Of a DNA stretch of 64,000 nucleotides, positions 1 to 11,965 are shown piece after piece. Each line of letters opens with the position of its first letter. The stretch's first letter is position 1. The notes beneath the pieces are model-generated. The model was not told where the DNA came from. It did no database searches and saw only the letters and a list, made by a program, of their open reading frames with translations. The position numbers and the translations under genes are program-made. Origin of the DNA: Raffaelea ambrosiae (taxonomy: Eukaryota; Ascomycota; Sordariomycetes; Ophiostomatales; Ophiostomataceae); the NCBI GenBank assembly GCA_002778195.1, contig PCDI01000003.1, forward strand, positions 3,183,913 through 3,247,912, read 5' to 3'.

Positions 1-276
1 GTCCCAGCCGTGGGCGCGGAACAGGTCCCACGCCTGGAGAGGGTCGCGGTGGTCCGGGGGGGTACGACTGCTTGCAGCAACGCCGTACTCAGCCTTGACC
101 TCGGCGGCGGCGGTGGCGGCGGCGGCGGCGGTCCGTGGCCGTGTCCGGGGCGGCAGAACATTCTTGTACTGGAGCAGGGGCCGCGGAGAGTTGGGAATGA
201 GGTCGGTCGGGGGCAGGTAGTATGCCTGGACCTCAACGGTGGTGTCGTCCACGACAGGGGGGATGGGGGTGGCCAT
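1..276 (-). CDS. YjlB-like cupin protein, 5' part
   Basis: The gene runs off the left edge of the window; only the first 92 codons are present. The ATG lies at 276-274 and the frame stays open to base 1. The visible part reads VEVQAYYLPPTDLIPNSPRP, then LLQYKNVL, and ends LQAWDLFRAHGWD. This is the N-terminal pattern of the YjlB-type cupin family, in which a tyrosine- and proline-rich strand is followed by a short helix ending in a GW pair. That family is small and of unknown biochemical role. Between the two conserved parts sits an alanine-rich insert coded by GCC/GCG repeats (about 103-135), which looks like a slippage expansion. The cupin barrel itself is outside the window. The family call is from pattern recognition and should be treated as likely rather than certain. 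Confidence 0.6.
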   Translation of the reverse strand, partial: MATPIPPVVDDTTVEVQAYYLPPTDLIPNSPRPLLQYKNVLPPRTRPRTAAAAATAAAEVKAEYGVAASSRTPPDHRDPLQAWDLFRAHGWD

Positions 277-733
277 GCTCTCGGGGTGGCTCTGGAGACA
301 AGCAGACGGGGAATCAGTAGAGAGACCTTGCAGACGGAATCGGCATATGTGATTTCTTATCTTTTTTTATTTCTTTTCTTTAAGGCCACTGCCGTGGACC
401 TCCTCTTTGTGACTGGACTTATAGCTATAGGTATGTGGGGGGGTTCAGGCGCACGTATCTTAGCGGCCCATCTTGGCATGCGCAACACATCGGCATCCAT
501 GCCCGATATCGTGATCCGCCCAAGCTGGAGAGAAAGGTGTCCCCGAAGTCGGACAAGAGACACGCAGAATGAAAACAGGCTGGACTGGATCCACGGTGCC
601 CTCCCTTCCGTGCCGCTTGTAACACCCAACGAATTAAAGTTTAGCCCTGGTGTGATGCCAACTCGGCAGCCAATGGATTTACATTGATTTATGAGCGCCT
701 GGTACCTTGCGGTATGATCTTCTTTGTGCCACG
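277..733. other. Intergenic, downstream of the Zn2Cys6 gene and upstream of the cupin gene
   Basis: I see no supportable gene. The stretch should hold the promoter of the cupin gene (leftward) and the 3' end of the transcription-factor gene. A T-rich run lies at 360-380. Confidence 0.5.
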
Positions 734-3620
734 CTAGAGATTGCCTATGATGTCTGTCTCCGAGTCCACGCCCAGCTGGAAGGCCAGGTCAAACAGGTGG
801 CCCGGGTCCGGGTTGAGAATATCCACGTCAAACGAAGGGTCGAGAAAACTAGGCAGGTCTGTCTGGTCGTCTGCCGCCGATTCTTCTCCCTCTGCTGTTC
901 CTGTCATGCCCATAGCCGTCGTCGTCGTCGTCGTCGCCGCCGCCATCACCGGGAGCAATATGGCCCCATCCGTTTCCACGACCAGCGGGCTTGTCGACGC
1001 CCGCGCCAGGGCCAGCATCTGCTCTAGCTGCCGCAGATCCGCCTGGCGCTGCGCAGCCATGACGCTGCCGTGGGCCGTCATCACGCCCAGCAGGCCGTGC
1101 ACGGTGTCGCACCACGTCGCGTCCGGTACGCAGGCCGGCAGGATCGTCTGCACGATGCTCAGCAGGGTGGCCGATGAGACCGCGTGGTCGAGGTCGAACG
1201 GCAAGAAGGCGTCCATGAGCCTCTGTTTCTCAAGTGAGCGCAAGATCCTTAGCGTTGTCAGTGCCGAGGCGATGGATGTTTTCAGAAGCGCCACGATGGG
1301 TGCCGAGATCCAGATCGTGTTGTTGCTGTTGCTATTTCGTGGCAGGTTCTGCGTGCCGGCGGTGCTGTTGTTTCCTGGTGGACCATTCCACCTGGTGCGG
1401 TCGAGTCCGAGGAATCCCTTGAGCAGGCACATGACGAGCGGCCGCGTGGCTTGCAGAATGCAGTAGTGGTACATCAGCGGGATAGAGCTGGTGATGCGCG
1501 ATGGGTGGGTGATTTGGTGGCGCATGAGCAGCGCATCGCCCCCCTCTTGGGCCACCTCGGCGAGGCTCTTGATGGCGGTTCGGATGTTCTTGACAAACGA
1601 GCATCCCAGCTTGTCGTCCACCGCGTAGACGCCTTGAGTGGTACGTGTTAGAACAAAACGGGAATGAAACGCGGCAGCAGGAAAAGAAAAATAAAACGGG
1701 TGAACAGAAAAACCATACTCATGACAATCGACGCCAGAAGCCTGGATAGCCGAATAAACAGAGTGAGGGAGAGCGCATCGGATGTGCTGCTCTTCTGGGC
1801 GGGGAGCGGCGTGGTGATGTCCTCGTCGCGGATCGAGCTGGGTGCGCCCATGAGAGCAGACATGCGCCGGTCCATGACATAGACAGCCCACCAGAGATCC
1901 CGGCAGCGCCGGGCCACGTCGTGGCCGACGACGTCTTCGGGCATCTCCCGGTGGATGCCAGACACGTAGCAGAGCCGCAGTGCCTGTCCGATCTAGTCTG
2001 TCAGGGAGGGGACGAGGAGGAGGAGGACACAACTGACTCACATATTGAAATGCATGCACGCGCATGTCGATGGAGTGGAAATACAGCGCCACCAGCCCCA
2101 GCACCTCGATGCCTAGCAGACCCTCGTCGTGCAGCGTCCCCCGGTCCGGCAGCAGGGCCATGGCGCGCGCGGCAAACGCGCAGCCCGCGGGCGGCCCGCC
2201 TCCCGTGCCCGCCGTTTCCATGCAGGCCTCGCCAAAGGCCAGCACCAGGAGGTACTCGACAAACCACAGACGGTGCCTCTGGGCCACGCCCAGGGGGTCG
2301 GCCTCGAACTGCTTCAGCCGGGCCAGAAAGAGGGGCTCGTCGAGCAGCTGGAAGTAGGACCCGAGGTAGAAGCGCAGCGAGTGGAAGACGTAGAGCGAGT
2401 AGTCGCTGGAGGGCAGGCTGGTCACGTCCGGCAGCGAATCCGGCGCCACCGACACCCACGTCAGGCGGAACGTGGACGAGGCCGAGCCGTCCGAGTTGAA
2501 GCGGTCAGCGGGTGTGGGCGGCGCCTGGGGGAACCGCTGCTGGAGCATGGCCGTGGCCCGAACAAAAAAGGCCCACGTGGAGGTAGGGCCCATGAATCCT
2601 GCAGAGGCAAGCAAGCCCCGTCAGCCAGACGGCCCATCCGAGGTGTAGCAGAGACACTGAGCACAGGGTCCAAGAACAAGAACAGGAACAAGAGCAAGAG
2701 ACATACGAAAGCGTCCTATGGCGTCTTGATAATAACACGAGTCTTTGACCAGCGGGTTGCTCTGGAAGACGGCACTGGGCTGGTCGTTGGCATGGCTGTG
2801 CTTGCCATCCGACCCGGACGAGCAGGACGACCGCTCAGCCGATCCTGCCGATGCTGTTGCCAATGCTGCTGCTGTTCTTCCGGCAGCCCCTGCTGTCCAA
2901 CCCGGTGCGGGGTCCATGGGGCTCACAGCCCGGTCGCCGGCTGAACAGAAAGCGCTGTCGTTTACCACCGGGTCTGTGATCCTGTCAGCCTCGCGGGCGG
3001 AGGAGAATACACCCAGACATCGCAGATGCCACAGACGCCACAGACGCCACAGACTCACCCTCGCCCCCCAGACTGGACGGTGTCGACAGGCTTTGGTCAT
3101 ACCCAGCAGCGGCAGAGCGCGCACGCCATCGTGGCCCTCGGCCTGCCGAGGCGGCCGTGGACCCGCTCCTTTCTGTCCTGTCGGTGGCCGGCGTGACAGG
3201 AGGGCGAGAGGCCCGGTGAGCCACGGAGGCCGCCGCGGTGGGCTCCGGTGCGCTGGACTCCGCCAGGGCTGCCCGTCGCTCGAGATCCAGCAGATATCTT
3301 TAGGACCGTCCAGATGTTAAACGACACGTCTTGATCTTGGGCTCTGCTGGGCTTTGGAATTTGCGAGCAGCAACGCACCTCTCCGACACGGACACTTTGG
3401 GATCGTCTACAAAGACACACGTGTCGCGGCGCCGCACGCATCGGGTGCACGGAAACAGGGCCGAGCAGCGGACCTTGGCCGTCCGACACTGCTGGCATCT
3501 GAAGGCGGGATGTCAGCCTCCACAAGTTCGTGGCCTGGAAAGAACGCCACCACACACTCACGCTCGAGGAGTCCGCCTCGGCACGCGAGCTCGCTGTGCC
3601 TTCTGGACCGGACTCGACAT
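734..3620 (-). CDS. Zn2Cys6 fungal transcription factor
   Basis: Predicted nuclear DNA-binding regulator of about 801 residues in seven exons: 3562-3620, 3379-3498, 3059-3297, 2707-2973, 2042-2598, 1719-1983 and 734-1632. All joins keep frame and all introns are GT..AG. The binuclear zinc cluster spans residues 21-47 with spacing C-x2-C-x6-C-x5-C-x2-C-x6-C (CQQCRTAKVRC, then CTRC). Residue C21 is created exactly at the first splice, which supports both the start and the intron. The middle carries the fungal-specific transcription factor domain, with the segment LWWAVYVMDRRMSALMGAP typical of that domain. The C-terminus is rich in Asp, Ser and Thr and could be an activation region. No target can be read from sequence. 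The neighbours are oxidoreductase and transporter genes, but no regulatory link is shown. Confidence 0.85.
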
Positions 3621-4578
3621 TGTCGGGGATCGATTCCGTCTCTCTTTTCTTCTAGCCCATTACTGGTGTTTGTGCGCAACAGCAACAAGAATGCTGCGCT
3701 TAGGGGGGGCCAGAAATCCATCCTCTCCTCGTCTTCGAGGTCGTTAATGAGAACGAGACAACCGTTGAGAAGCCGAGATAGCACAGTGTGGGGCGGTCGC
3801 AACTACAATCTCCACTGACTGCGCTAAACACGGCATGAACGATCCACTGCACAGGTGCCTGCCTTATCTGCATCGGTGAAGCGGGGAAGAAGAGGGGCTT
3901 CGGCGACAAGGCTGTCGATGTCGCTTTCCAAGACCGATATCTCCCTCGTTACGCGTGTGGGGAAGTGTGTGTATGTGGACAGAGGACTCGGCAATGGCAG
4001 ACGATTAGGGAAAGAGCCATGAAAGGGAGAAATGCCTGTTTGTCGGCACGTGCCTCATACGCAGTCCCACTGATACCTGGACAGAATACCTGTGCGATGA
4101 TTTCGGGGCTTCCCCATCACGAGACTGCCGTCTCACCGCGGATTTGGATGCCGAACCGCTCGGAGGGTGCCTTTGGGAAAAAGAGAAGCGAGTCACTGGA
4201 ATGCGTACGAGACAAGCCCAAGTGGGCCAACTCGTCTTATCAGAGAGTTCCGATTTGTCGCGAGTTTCATGGCGATGTGGACGTGATGGCCTCTAGCCGT
4301 CGCGGCACATCGTGCCCATGGGCACCAAAGCCGGGGCCATTCGGCCTGGGGGAGAAAGGCAGATCCGTACGACGGTCGCCCTACTAAACTTTGATTTTCC
4401 CGGACCTATATCTTGAGGAAGGGGGGCAGAAAGCATCAGGAATCAAACAAACAGGGGAAACCAAGAAGGAAAACAACAAGTTCCAAAAAAAGGACAAGAA
4501 AACGCATACCAGCACCAGAAGCACCAGGATACTCCAACAAAGGCTGGCACAAGTACCAGAATCAGTCCTAGCACCGAC
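3621..4578. other. Intergenic, divergent promoter region
   Basis: This lies between the 5' ends of the transcription-factor gene (leftward) and the monooxygenase gene (rightward). Open frames here (for example 3965-4387) have no recognisable domain or splice logic, so none is called. Confidence 0.5.
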
Positions 4579-6863
4579 ATGGAATCCCACGCTGGTCTGG
4601 GGCCGGCCCCTGCGTTGAAGGCGGGAATCATCACCGATCGGGCCATCGATGCGCCCAGACCGCTGAAAGTCATCTACATTGGCGCGGGGGTCTCTGGCAT
4701 CATGGCTGCCATTCTGTTCCGCGAGATGGTGCCTTCTCTAGAGCTGGTCATCTACGAGAAGAACCCCGAGGTTGGTGGCACTTGGTACGAGAACCGGTAT
4801 CCCGGATGCGCATGTGGTACGTCTTGTGTGTAGTGTGTTTTGCCCGCGGTAGGATGCCGGGACGTCCAGTTCCAATTTCTAACAACCACCGCGATACAGA
4901 CATCCCATCTCACTCGTACCAATTGACCTTTGAATCGTCCACGGAATGGTCCTCCTTCTACGCCGGCGCACCCGAGATTCTGAGATACTGGCAGAGAGTG
5001 GCGGACAAGTACGATGTGCGGGAGCTCGTAAAATTCCACCACAGGTGCACCGAGGCCACATGGGACGAAGCCAGGTCCAAGTGGCAGGTGAGGCTGGTAG
5101 ACTCGAGCCAGAGTGGCGCACCAGTCGAGGTGGTGGACGAGGCAGACGTCTTCATCACGGGGACGGGCGCGCTGAATGAGTGGAAGTGGCCGTCGATTCC
5201 GGGACTGCACAGCTTCGAGGGGACTCTGCTGCACACAGCCAACTGGGATGAGTCGTTTGATCCAACGGTGCGTAACAAGGAGAAAGAAAACAAAGGAAGG
5301 GAACGGAAAGACAAAGGAAAGAGTTCCTCTGTCCATCAACTGACACGCGTCCAGGGCAAGAAAGTCGCCGTGATTGGCGGCGGCAGCAGCGGCATCCAGG
5401 TGGTGCCGGCCCTCGTCGACAAAGTCAGCCACATGGACCACTACGTGCGCAGCCGGGTCTGGATCGCCACCCAGATGAGCGAGGAGGTGCTCCGGAGCCG
5501 CGTGGGCGTGACCAAGGAGGAGGACGTGGGCTCGACCAACTTTGCGTACACGGCCGCGGAGCAGGAGCAGTGGCGGCGGCACCCGGAGACGTACGTCGAC
5601 TACCGCAAGATGCTCGAGCTGCCGCTGCAGGGCAACATTGCCTCCAGCAAGCGCGACAGCCCCAGCCAGGCGCAGGCGCGCGTCCGCTTCGAGCAGAACA
5701 TGCGGCGGCGCCTCGCGGCCAAGCCGGTGCTGGCCGACGCCATGATCCCGGACTTCCCGCCCCTGTGCAAGCGCCTCACGCCCGGGCCGGGCTACCTCGA
5801 GGCGCTGACGGCGCCCCACGTCGACGTCGTGCGCCAGCCCATCGCGTCGGTCGACGCGGCCGGCATCCGCACGTCCGACGGCGTCCACCGCGCCGTGGAC
5901 GCCATCGTCTGCGCCACGGGCTTCGTGACGGACCTGGGCGCCGGCTTCCCCATCTACGGCCGCGACGGCGTCAACCTGCGGCAAAAGTACGGAGGAAGTC
6001 ACGCGAGCCGCGCACCCCGGACGTACCTCGGCCTCTGCACCGACAACTTCCCCAATTTCTTCCAGTCGCTCGGCCCCAACGCCTTCCAGGGCGCCGGCAA
6101 CCTGCTCGTCATGATGGAGCAGGCCCACCGCTACATGGCCCAGATCCTGCGCCGCATGGCCACGGGCGGCCTCCGCACCGTCGAGCCCAAGCGGCGGCCC
6201 GTGGACCACTTCACCAACTACTGCGCCGCGTACTTCCAGCAGACCGTCTACACCGGCGACTGCGTCAGCTGGTACAAGGCGGCGCCGCCCGGTTCGTCCG
6301 CGGCCGAGCAGAAGCAGGCGCGCATCACGGCGCTGTGGCCGGGCAGCAGCGTGCACGCGCTCAAGGCGCTGGAGACGGTGCGCTGGGAGGACTTTGAGCT
6401 GGAGCCGGTGGGCCACGAGTTTGGCTGGTTCGGCAACGGGCTGACGCTGGGCGACGAGGACCCCACGCCGGCCAACCGGGAGCGGCTGACGTGGTACCTG
6501 AACGGGACGCGGTTCTTGCACGAGGGGCTGCACGGGGCAGCGCGGGAGAAGGATGGCCGGGGCCAGGCTGCAGACGTCAAGGCGGTCGAGGCCAAGGCCG
6601 CCCGTGCTGCCGTAGACAGCCCAGAGCGGAAGATGACGGCAGCAGCCCCGGCGCAACTTGTCGAACCAGCGGCACCTGTCGAACCGGTGGCGACGCCATC
6701 TCCGGCCACAGAGGCCAAGGCGATGCACGAGATCCAGACCACAGAAGTGGCCGAGACGCCTTGCACGACCTATCTGACCCTGGTCCCGGGCCTGGCCACA
6801 GACCAGCCGCAGCAGGCTCAGCAGGAACAGGTGACGCCCGCCTTTGTGGAGGCGAGATCATAG
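4579..6863 (+). CDS. Flavin-binding Baeyer-Villiger monooxygenase
   Basis: Predicted FAD- and NADPH-dependent monooxygenase that inserts oxygen next to a ketone. Three exons (4579-4816, 4900-5267, 5355-6863) give 704 residues. The first dinucleotide-binding motif GAGVSG is at residues 35-40, followed by GGTWYENRYPGCACD, a typical class-B monooxygenase segment completed across intron 1. The Baeyer-Villiger fingerprint FEGTLLHTANWD occupies residues 185-196. The second nucleotide motif GGGSSG is at 210-215, in the first codons of exon 3. A CTAAC branch point precedes the first acceptor. The last roughly 110 residues form a low-complexity Ala/Pro/Glu/Val-rich tail absent from most family members. 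No signal peptide is seen, so the enzyme is probably cytosolic. The substrate is unknown and no biosynthetic backbone enzyme lies next to it. Confidence 0.9.
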
Positions 6864-8022
6864 ATGTAGCGCAGACAGACACAGGCCAGAGAATGCGATA
6901 ATCAAGAGCACGGTCCCACGGGCATACGTGACATTGTTCCGGTATTTTGTTTGCTTCCTTTTCGTTTTCCTCCGTCCACAATGTTTGACGCTCTCCGGTT
7001 GTCCGCAAAGACAAGGGCGCCTCGCCGCCCATCTACCTTTTCGCGTCCAAAGACGAAAAAGGACAAACCACCCGAGTTTCTAATAGAGCATTGCTGCCCA
7101 AACGAGACGGTGCAGGCAGCTCATGGCCTGGAGGCAAGATCAAGTGCGGCCAGGCCTAGGCCCACTATCCCGGAAAATGGCTCGGGCTCCTCTTTTGCCA
7201 CTACGCGTATCCAGGAGTGCAGAGGTGTGTGTACGTACAAGAAAAGGCCGCAAAGATAAGCCGGCATCGACCAGGTAGAGAATGGACCTCACGAAGCTGT
7301 TTCGAACATGCGTTTTCGGAACGTCGAACAGCAGGGTGGGAGAGAAGTGGATCGCGTCGGCCATGGATACCGACGTTGGGTGGCCACATCGCGGAGGGGC
7401 TGGAAATCAAGCGACGCCCCCCCTTGGTATCGGGAGGCTATGTTTTTCCCATGTCTCGGTTCCCCATCCGCTGGGCATGGCTTTCGCTCTTGCTTATCAG
7501 CCCTAAGCCAAGGACGAGGGAGTCCGGGTGAACCGTGTCTCTGGAGGGACTCTGCTGCTGTGTTGATCCGCTTGCCCATACTTGGCCACGGATTCGCCGT
7601 CTCCCCAAGTCTCACCTTGCTGGCATGGCAGGTCGATTGTTGTGCTGGAGGTCTGTGCCAGGTCTGGCACCTTCTCTGGATGCCATAAAAACAGTCCCAT
7701 GTCCCGTGTGAATCAAAGTCTTTGGACTGCGACTGGGAAAAAAGACTCGCCAACCAGCAAAGGACACAGCAAAAGCGCCGATCCAGACATTCAGCCACAG
7801 CCTTCCACTTCTTTTTGTTTGGTTTCCTCCCGTCTATTCTCCACAATCGATCTTCCCCCCTCTCTTCTCTCACTGGGACACGACCCGTTTGTCTCCCCAA
7901 TCCTCATTGCCCTCTTCGTGTCCAATGCACGTCGTCGTCCTCGTCCACTCCATCGACCTCAACCGCTACTTCCTCCCCGCAGCCTGAGCGCCTCTCTCTC
8001 TCTCTCTCTCTCTGTCGTTCCG
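6864..8022. other. Intergenic, promoter of the permease gene
   Basis: No gene seen. A CT dinucleotide run (about 7992-8013) ends roughly 10 nt before the permease ATG. Such pyrimidine runs are common in fungal 5' leaders. Confidence 0.5.
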
Positions 8023-9809
8023 ATGGCCGACGACATGAAGAATGAAAAGAGCTGCGAGTCTGTCGCCGCCCTCGGGCCCACGGACAGCGGCCTGCCCGTC
8101 TCGGGCGAGGTGCTCCCGACGGGCGACCACCTGCAGCGCCGGCTGGGCAACCGGCAGATCCAGTTCATCACCATTGGCGGGGCCATCGGCACGGCGCTGT
8201 TCATCAACATCGGGCAGGGCCTGGGCAAGGGCGGCCCGCTGGGCCTGCTGCTGGCCATGCTGGTCTACTGCACCTTTGTCGGCTGCGTCAATAACGGCGT
8301 GGCCGAGATGACCACGCTGATGCCCGTCAGCGGCGGCTTTGTCCGCATGGCCGGCTACTGGGTGGACGACGCCGTCGGCTTCATGGTGGGATGGAACTAT
8401 TTCCTGTACGAGGCCATCAGCATCCCGTTCGAGATCACGGCCATCAGCGTCGTGCTCAAGTTCTGGCGCGACGACATTCCCCCGGCGGCCGTGACCACCG
8501 TGATCATTGTTCTTTATGTGTGGGTTGAAACTCTTGGTTCTCCTTTTTTTTTTTTCCTTTTTTTTCCTTTTTGCTCCCCTGGACAGAGACAAGATTCTGT
8601 AGCTGCCTGTCCCAGATGTCCGCTAACAGTGGCAGCGCCTCCAACGTCCTCGTCGTCAGCTTCTACGGCGAGGCCGAGTTCTGGCTCGCCATCGGCAAGG
8701 TCCTGCTCGTCTTTGTGCTCTTCGGCTTCACCTTCTTCACCATGGTCGGCGTCAACCCCCAGCACGACGCCTACGGCTTCCGCTACTGGAAGGACCCGGG
8801 CCCCCTGGCCGCGTGGCACACCACGGGCGGCCTCGGCCGCTTCGAGGGCTTCCTGCACGCGCTCTGGATCAACTCGCTCATCGTCTGCGGGCCCGAGTTC
8901 CTGACCATGGTCGCCGGCGAGGCCAAGCTGCCGCGCACCTACGTCAAGACGGCCTTCCAGACCATGTACTGGCGCTTCGCCCTCTTCTTCATCGGCGGCG
9001 CCCTCGCCACCGGCATCGTGCTGCCCTCCAACGACCCCACGCTCCGCGAGGTGCTCGCCGGCAACAAGTCCGGCGCCGCCGCCTCCCCCTACGTCATCGC
9101 CATGCAGAACATGGGCCTCACCGTCCTGCCCGACTTTGTGTCCGCCCTGCTCATCACCTCCATCTTCTCCGCCGGCAACACCTACACCTACACCGGCTCC
9201 CGCAGCCTCTACGGCATGGCCCTCGCCGGCCGCGCGCCCCGCTTTCTCACCCGCTGCACCCGCTCCGGCGTCCCTGTCTACTGCGTCCTCTGCACCGCCG
9301 CCTTCTCCGCCCTCGCCTACCTCCAGCTCTCCCACGGCTCCAGCGTCGTCCTCCAGTGGCTCGTCAACCTCATCACCGGCGGCGCCATCATCGACTACGT
9401 CGTCATCAGCCTCACCTACGTGCGCTTCCACCGCGCCTGCGCCGTCCAGGGCGTCGACCGCAGAACCTTCCCCTACTATGGGTACGGCCAGCCGTACCTG
9501 GGCTGGGCCGGCCTGGTCTTCCACGTCTTCGTGCTCGTCTTCTACGGCTACGACAGCTTCACCCCCTGGGACATCACCACCTTTTTCTCCGACTACGCCA
9601 TGGTCATCGTGGCCGTGCTCACGTACGGCGGCTGGAAGCTCGTCAAGAAGACGCGTCTGATCCCGCCCCACGAGGTCGACCTCGTGTGGGAGCGTCCGCT
9701 CGTGGACGCGTACGAGGCCACGACCGACGAGAAGCCCGTCGGCTTCTGGTACGAGGTCCTCGAGATGTTCGGCTACCAGCGGGTCCGAAAGATGTTGAGT
9801 GCGGCTTAG
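8023..9809 (+). CDS. Amino-acid permease of the fungal YAT/APC family
   Basis: Predicted plasma-membrane proton-coupled amino-acid transporter of 556 residues. Exons are 8023-8519 and 8636-9809. The intron uses donor GTGGGT and the acceptor at 8635, just after a CTAAC branch point; this keeps the spacing between LY and the conserved FYGEAEFW segment. An alternative in-frame acceptor at 8610 would add a short MSANSGSA insert. After a hydrophilic N-terminus comes the family start RRLGNRQIQFITIGGAIGTA, then about twelve hydrophobic helices. Conserved pieces include GEAEFWLAIGKV, a DAYGFRYW loop and a GNTYTYTGSRSLYGMA segment. The C-terminus ends with a short soluble tail. The substrate cannot be assigned; the N-terminal half is closer to dicarboxylate or polyamine-type members than to general Gap1 permeases, but that is only an impression. 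Confidence 0.88.
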
Positions 9810-10534
9810 TTTGTGTATTTTGGGAACGTGTATTTTTTGTTGCGCTGGGCATTTTCAAGACTGCTCCCATCTGCTAGCCTACTCGACCAGATTCTCAACC
9901 AACTTGGATATGTTTCTATGTGGCAGGCAATTGTTTTCTCTGGCTTTTTCTCTTTCAAAGTGCAGGTGTGTAGTCGTGGCAACTGTCCGAAACGTCGAAT
10001 CTCGACGATCGCAAGAGAGAAAACGATACTCGAGTGATTATGCATATGCTGTTCGACTATGTATACTCACTACTAGGGCAGAGGCTGGTTGGCATGGTCC
10101 TCCTCCAGCTTCTCGACTCTCGGTTGTAAAGTCTTTCATCTACAGACGCAGCACAATGTCTTTTTGTGTTTCGTCAATCCATACAACAGAGCCGGAGCCG
10201 AAAAGGGGAGGTCGGCAAAAACAATCGTGACTCTTGCACGCAAGTCAATAGCTACGCCAGCAAGTGGAAAGCGACAAGAGTTCCTGCAGGGTGTGTTCTG
10301 TTCGTGTTCAGGGGAACGGCACAGCATACTATGCAAGTTGAATTAGGTATATGACAAAGCAGTGCTATCAGTACTTGTTTTGCTCGTATTATTTTTTCGT
10401 GTATCTTTACCACGTCCTTTACGACAAGTTCGTATACCACCGTTGCATTCTCCCAGACTTTATGTCGTTTCGCGTCGACTGATACAACCCATCTCCACAA
10501 AACACGGCAGTTGCGTACACGGCCGCATCCATCC
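9810..10534. other. Intergenic between convergent genes
   Basis: The 3' ends of the permease and peroxygenase genes meet here. Only short overlapping frames are present and none is supported. Confidence 0.5.
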
Positions 10535-11965
10535 TCACAGCACGTTCCCTGCCATGCTTGCGCCCGGATACGTCTGTGTGAGAACCTCGGCCAGGCTGTT
10601 TCCTCCTACTGTGAGATCCGAAAATGCCGGGCACGCAATGTTCACTAGGGACGTCTCCAGGGCCTGCGTGAGAATCTGCAGTGGCGTCTCGATGATCTTG
10701 AACAGAGTGGAAAGAGAATTGGGCGCCACCGTCTTGACCACTTGGAATACAAAGCACAGGAGATTGTTGCCTTTGAGAAGGTCGGCCGCGTTCAGCACGC
10801 CGCCCGTCACGTCGCCCAAGTCCACGCCGAAAAAACTGTTGACGGAACCCGCATTGCCGCCAATGGACCCAAGCTTCGGGTACTGCGCGATCCAGTCGAG
10901 GAGGTCCAGGTTGAGGGACACCAGACCGTAGTCGACGGGACGGCGATACCAGCTGTCTGGAATGCGCTCGTGGCCCTTGTTGTACACCAGGGTGCCATTG
11001 ACCTCTTCAACGGCAAACAGGCTTCGGAGCGTCTTCTTGTCTGCGGGCGCGAACTGTGTCAGCCGGTGGTCTATCGTGGAGAGTGAATAGAATACCATGT
11101 CTAGGAGAAAAAGAAAAAAAGAAACAAAAACGAGGTGGATACCTAAATGTCCATCGAGGGGGTTCTCTTTGGAAAAGTTGGCAAACAGGCGCCCCGCAAA
11201 CAGGTAGCCCGCATTCCGGGCAATCATGCCCGTGAACGGCCCGTAGTAGAAGTTGGGATTGGTCGACACGGACTGGTCGAAGCGCTGTGCAGCGCGCTTG
11301 GCAAACAGATCCATGTTGTAGTCGCCCTCGTCCGTGGCGGACATGGCATACAGGTCCTGGAACAGGTCGAGCTGCAGGGTGGACGCGTCGCCTGTCATGT
11401 ACAGATCGGCGCGCGTGTTGGACGAGTCGCCCTCGATGATGTTGTGCGAGCCGTTGAGGCCCCGGGGCATGCCCAGGAGACCCAGCAGGTTCCCCAGCAC
11501 GTTTTGCGAGGCGGTCGACTCGTAGCCGATGGAAAAGCCCGGGTTCAACGACAGCGGGTTGCCGACAAAGACCGTCCCCATGACGGCCAGAATGGCCGAC
11601 AGGTCGACGCCCATGCCAAAGACCTCGTTCATGGCGGCCGTGGCTTCCACCAGGCCCGTCACGCCGCTGTGGTCGATGTAGTTGTGGTTCGCGAGCGCGT
11701 TCAGGCCGGGGCAGGGACCGCGCTGGTCCCCGAGGACAAAGTTGGGCGGCACAAAGGCGTGGCTGCCCGACACATCGACCGGCGTCGTGAGCGGATCGAA
11801 CAGCAGGCGTTTGTGCTGCAGCGTGGTGTGGACCGCAGACGACAGTGTCGTGGACAGCGTTTCGGCCCAGGCATTCTCCATGCCGCCGCGCCCGGTGGCC
11901 AGAGAGGGGAACGAATGGACGCCGCTGCTGAGGCAGACGAGACTGAACAGAACGGACGCCACCAT
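10535..11965 (-). CDS. Secreted heme-thiolate peroxygenase / chloroperoxidase family
   Basis: Predicted extracellular heme-thiolate enzyme of the unspecific peroxygenase/chloroperoxidase family, which uses hydrogen peroxide to oxygenate or halogenate organic substrates. The ATG at 11965 is chosen because it opens a signal peptide (MVASVLFSLVCLSSGVHS); the frame is open further upstream only through a pyrimidine-rich leader. The heme-ligand motif PCPGLNALANHNYI places the axial Cys at residue 85. The acid-base motif is EGD at 178-180 followed by Arg185 (EGDSSNTR), the pattern of the long peroxygenase group rather than the EHD of the short group. A likely 42-nt intron at 11101-11142 has no stop and is a multiple of three, so retention would add 14 residues. 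Spliced length is 462 residues. A secreted GMC oxidoreductase lies 4 kb away and could supply peroxide. Confidence 0.88.
   Translation of the reverse strand: MVASVLFSLVCLSSGVHSFPSLATGRGGMENAWAETLSTTLSSAVHTTLQHKRLLFDPLTTPVDVSGSHAFVPPNFVLGDQRGPCPGLNALANHNYIDHSGVTGLVEATAAMNEVFGMGVDLSAILAVMGTVFVGNPLSLNPGFSIGYESTASQNVLGNLLGLLGMPRGLNGSHNIIEGDSSNTRADLYMTGDASTLQLDLFQDLYAMSATDEGDYNMDLFAKRAAQRFDQSVSTNPNFYYGPFTGMIARNAGYLFAGRLFANFSKENPLDGHLGIHLVFVSFFLFLLDMVFYSLSTIDHRLTQFAPADKKTLRSLFAVEEVNGTLVYNKGHERIPDSWYRRPVDYGLVSLNLDLLDWIAQYPKLGSIGGNAGSVNSFFGVDLGDVTGGVLNAADLLKGNNLLCFVFQVVKTVAPNSLSTLFKIIETPLQILTQALETSLVNIACPAFSDLTVGGNSLAEVLTQTYPGASMAGNVL

Noticed and set aside
3965..4387. 140-codon plus-strand frame upstream of the monooxygenase
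   Set aside because: No domain, signal or intron logic; mixed composition typical of intergenic DNA.
4752..6728. 658-codon open frame on the minus strand
   Set aside because: It is the antisense shadow of the monooxygenase exons, kept open by GC-rich third positions. Its composition is His/Arg/Val-rich with no domain.
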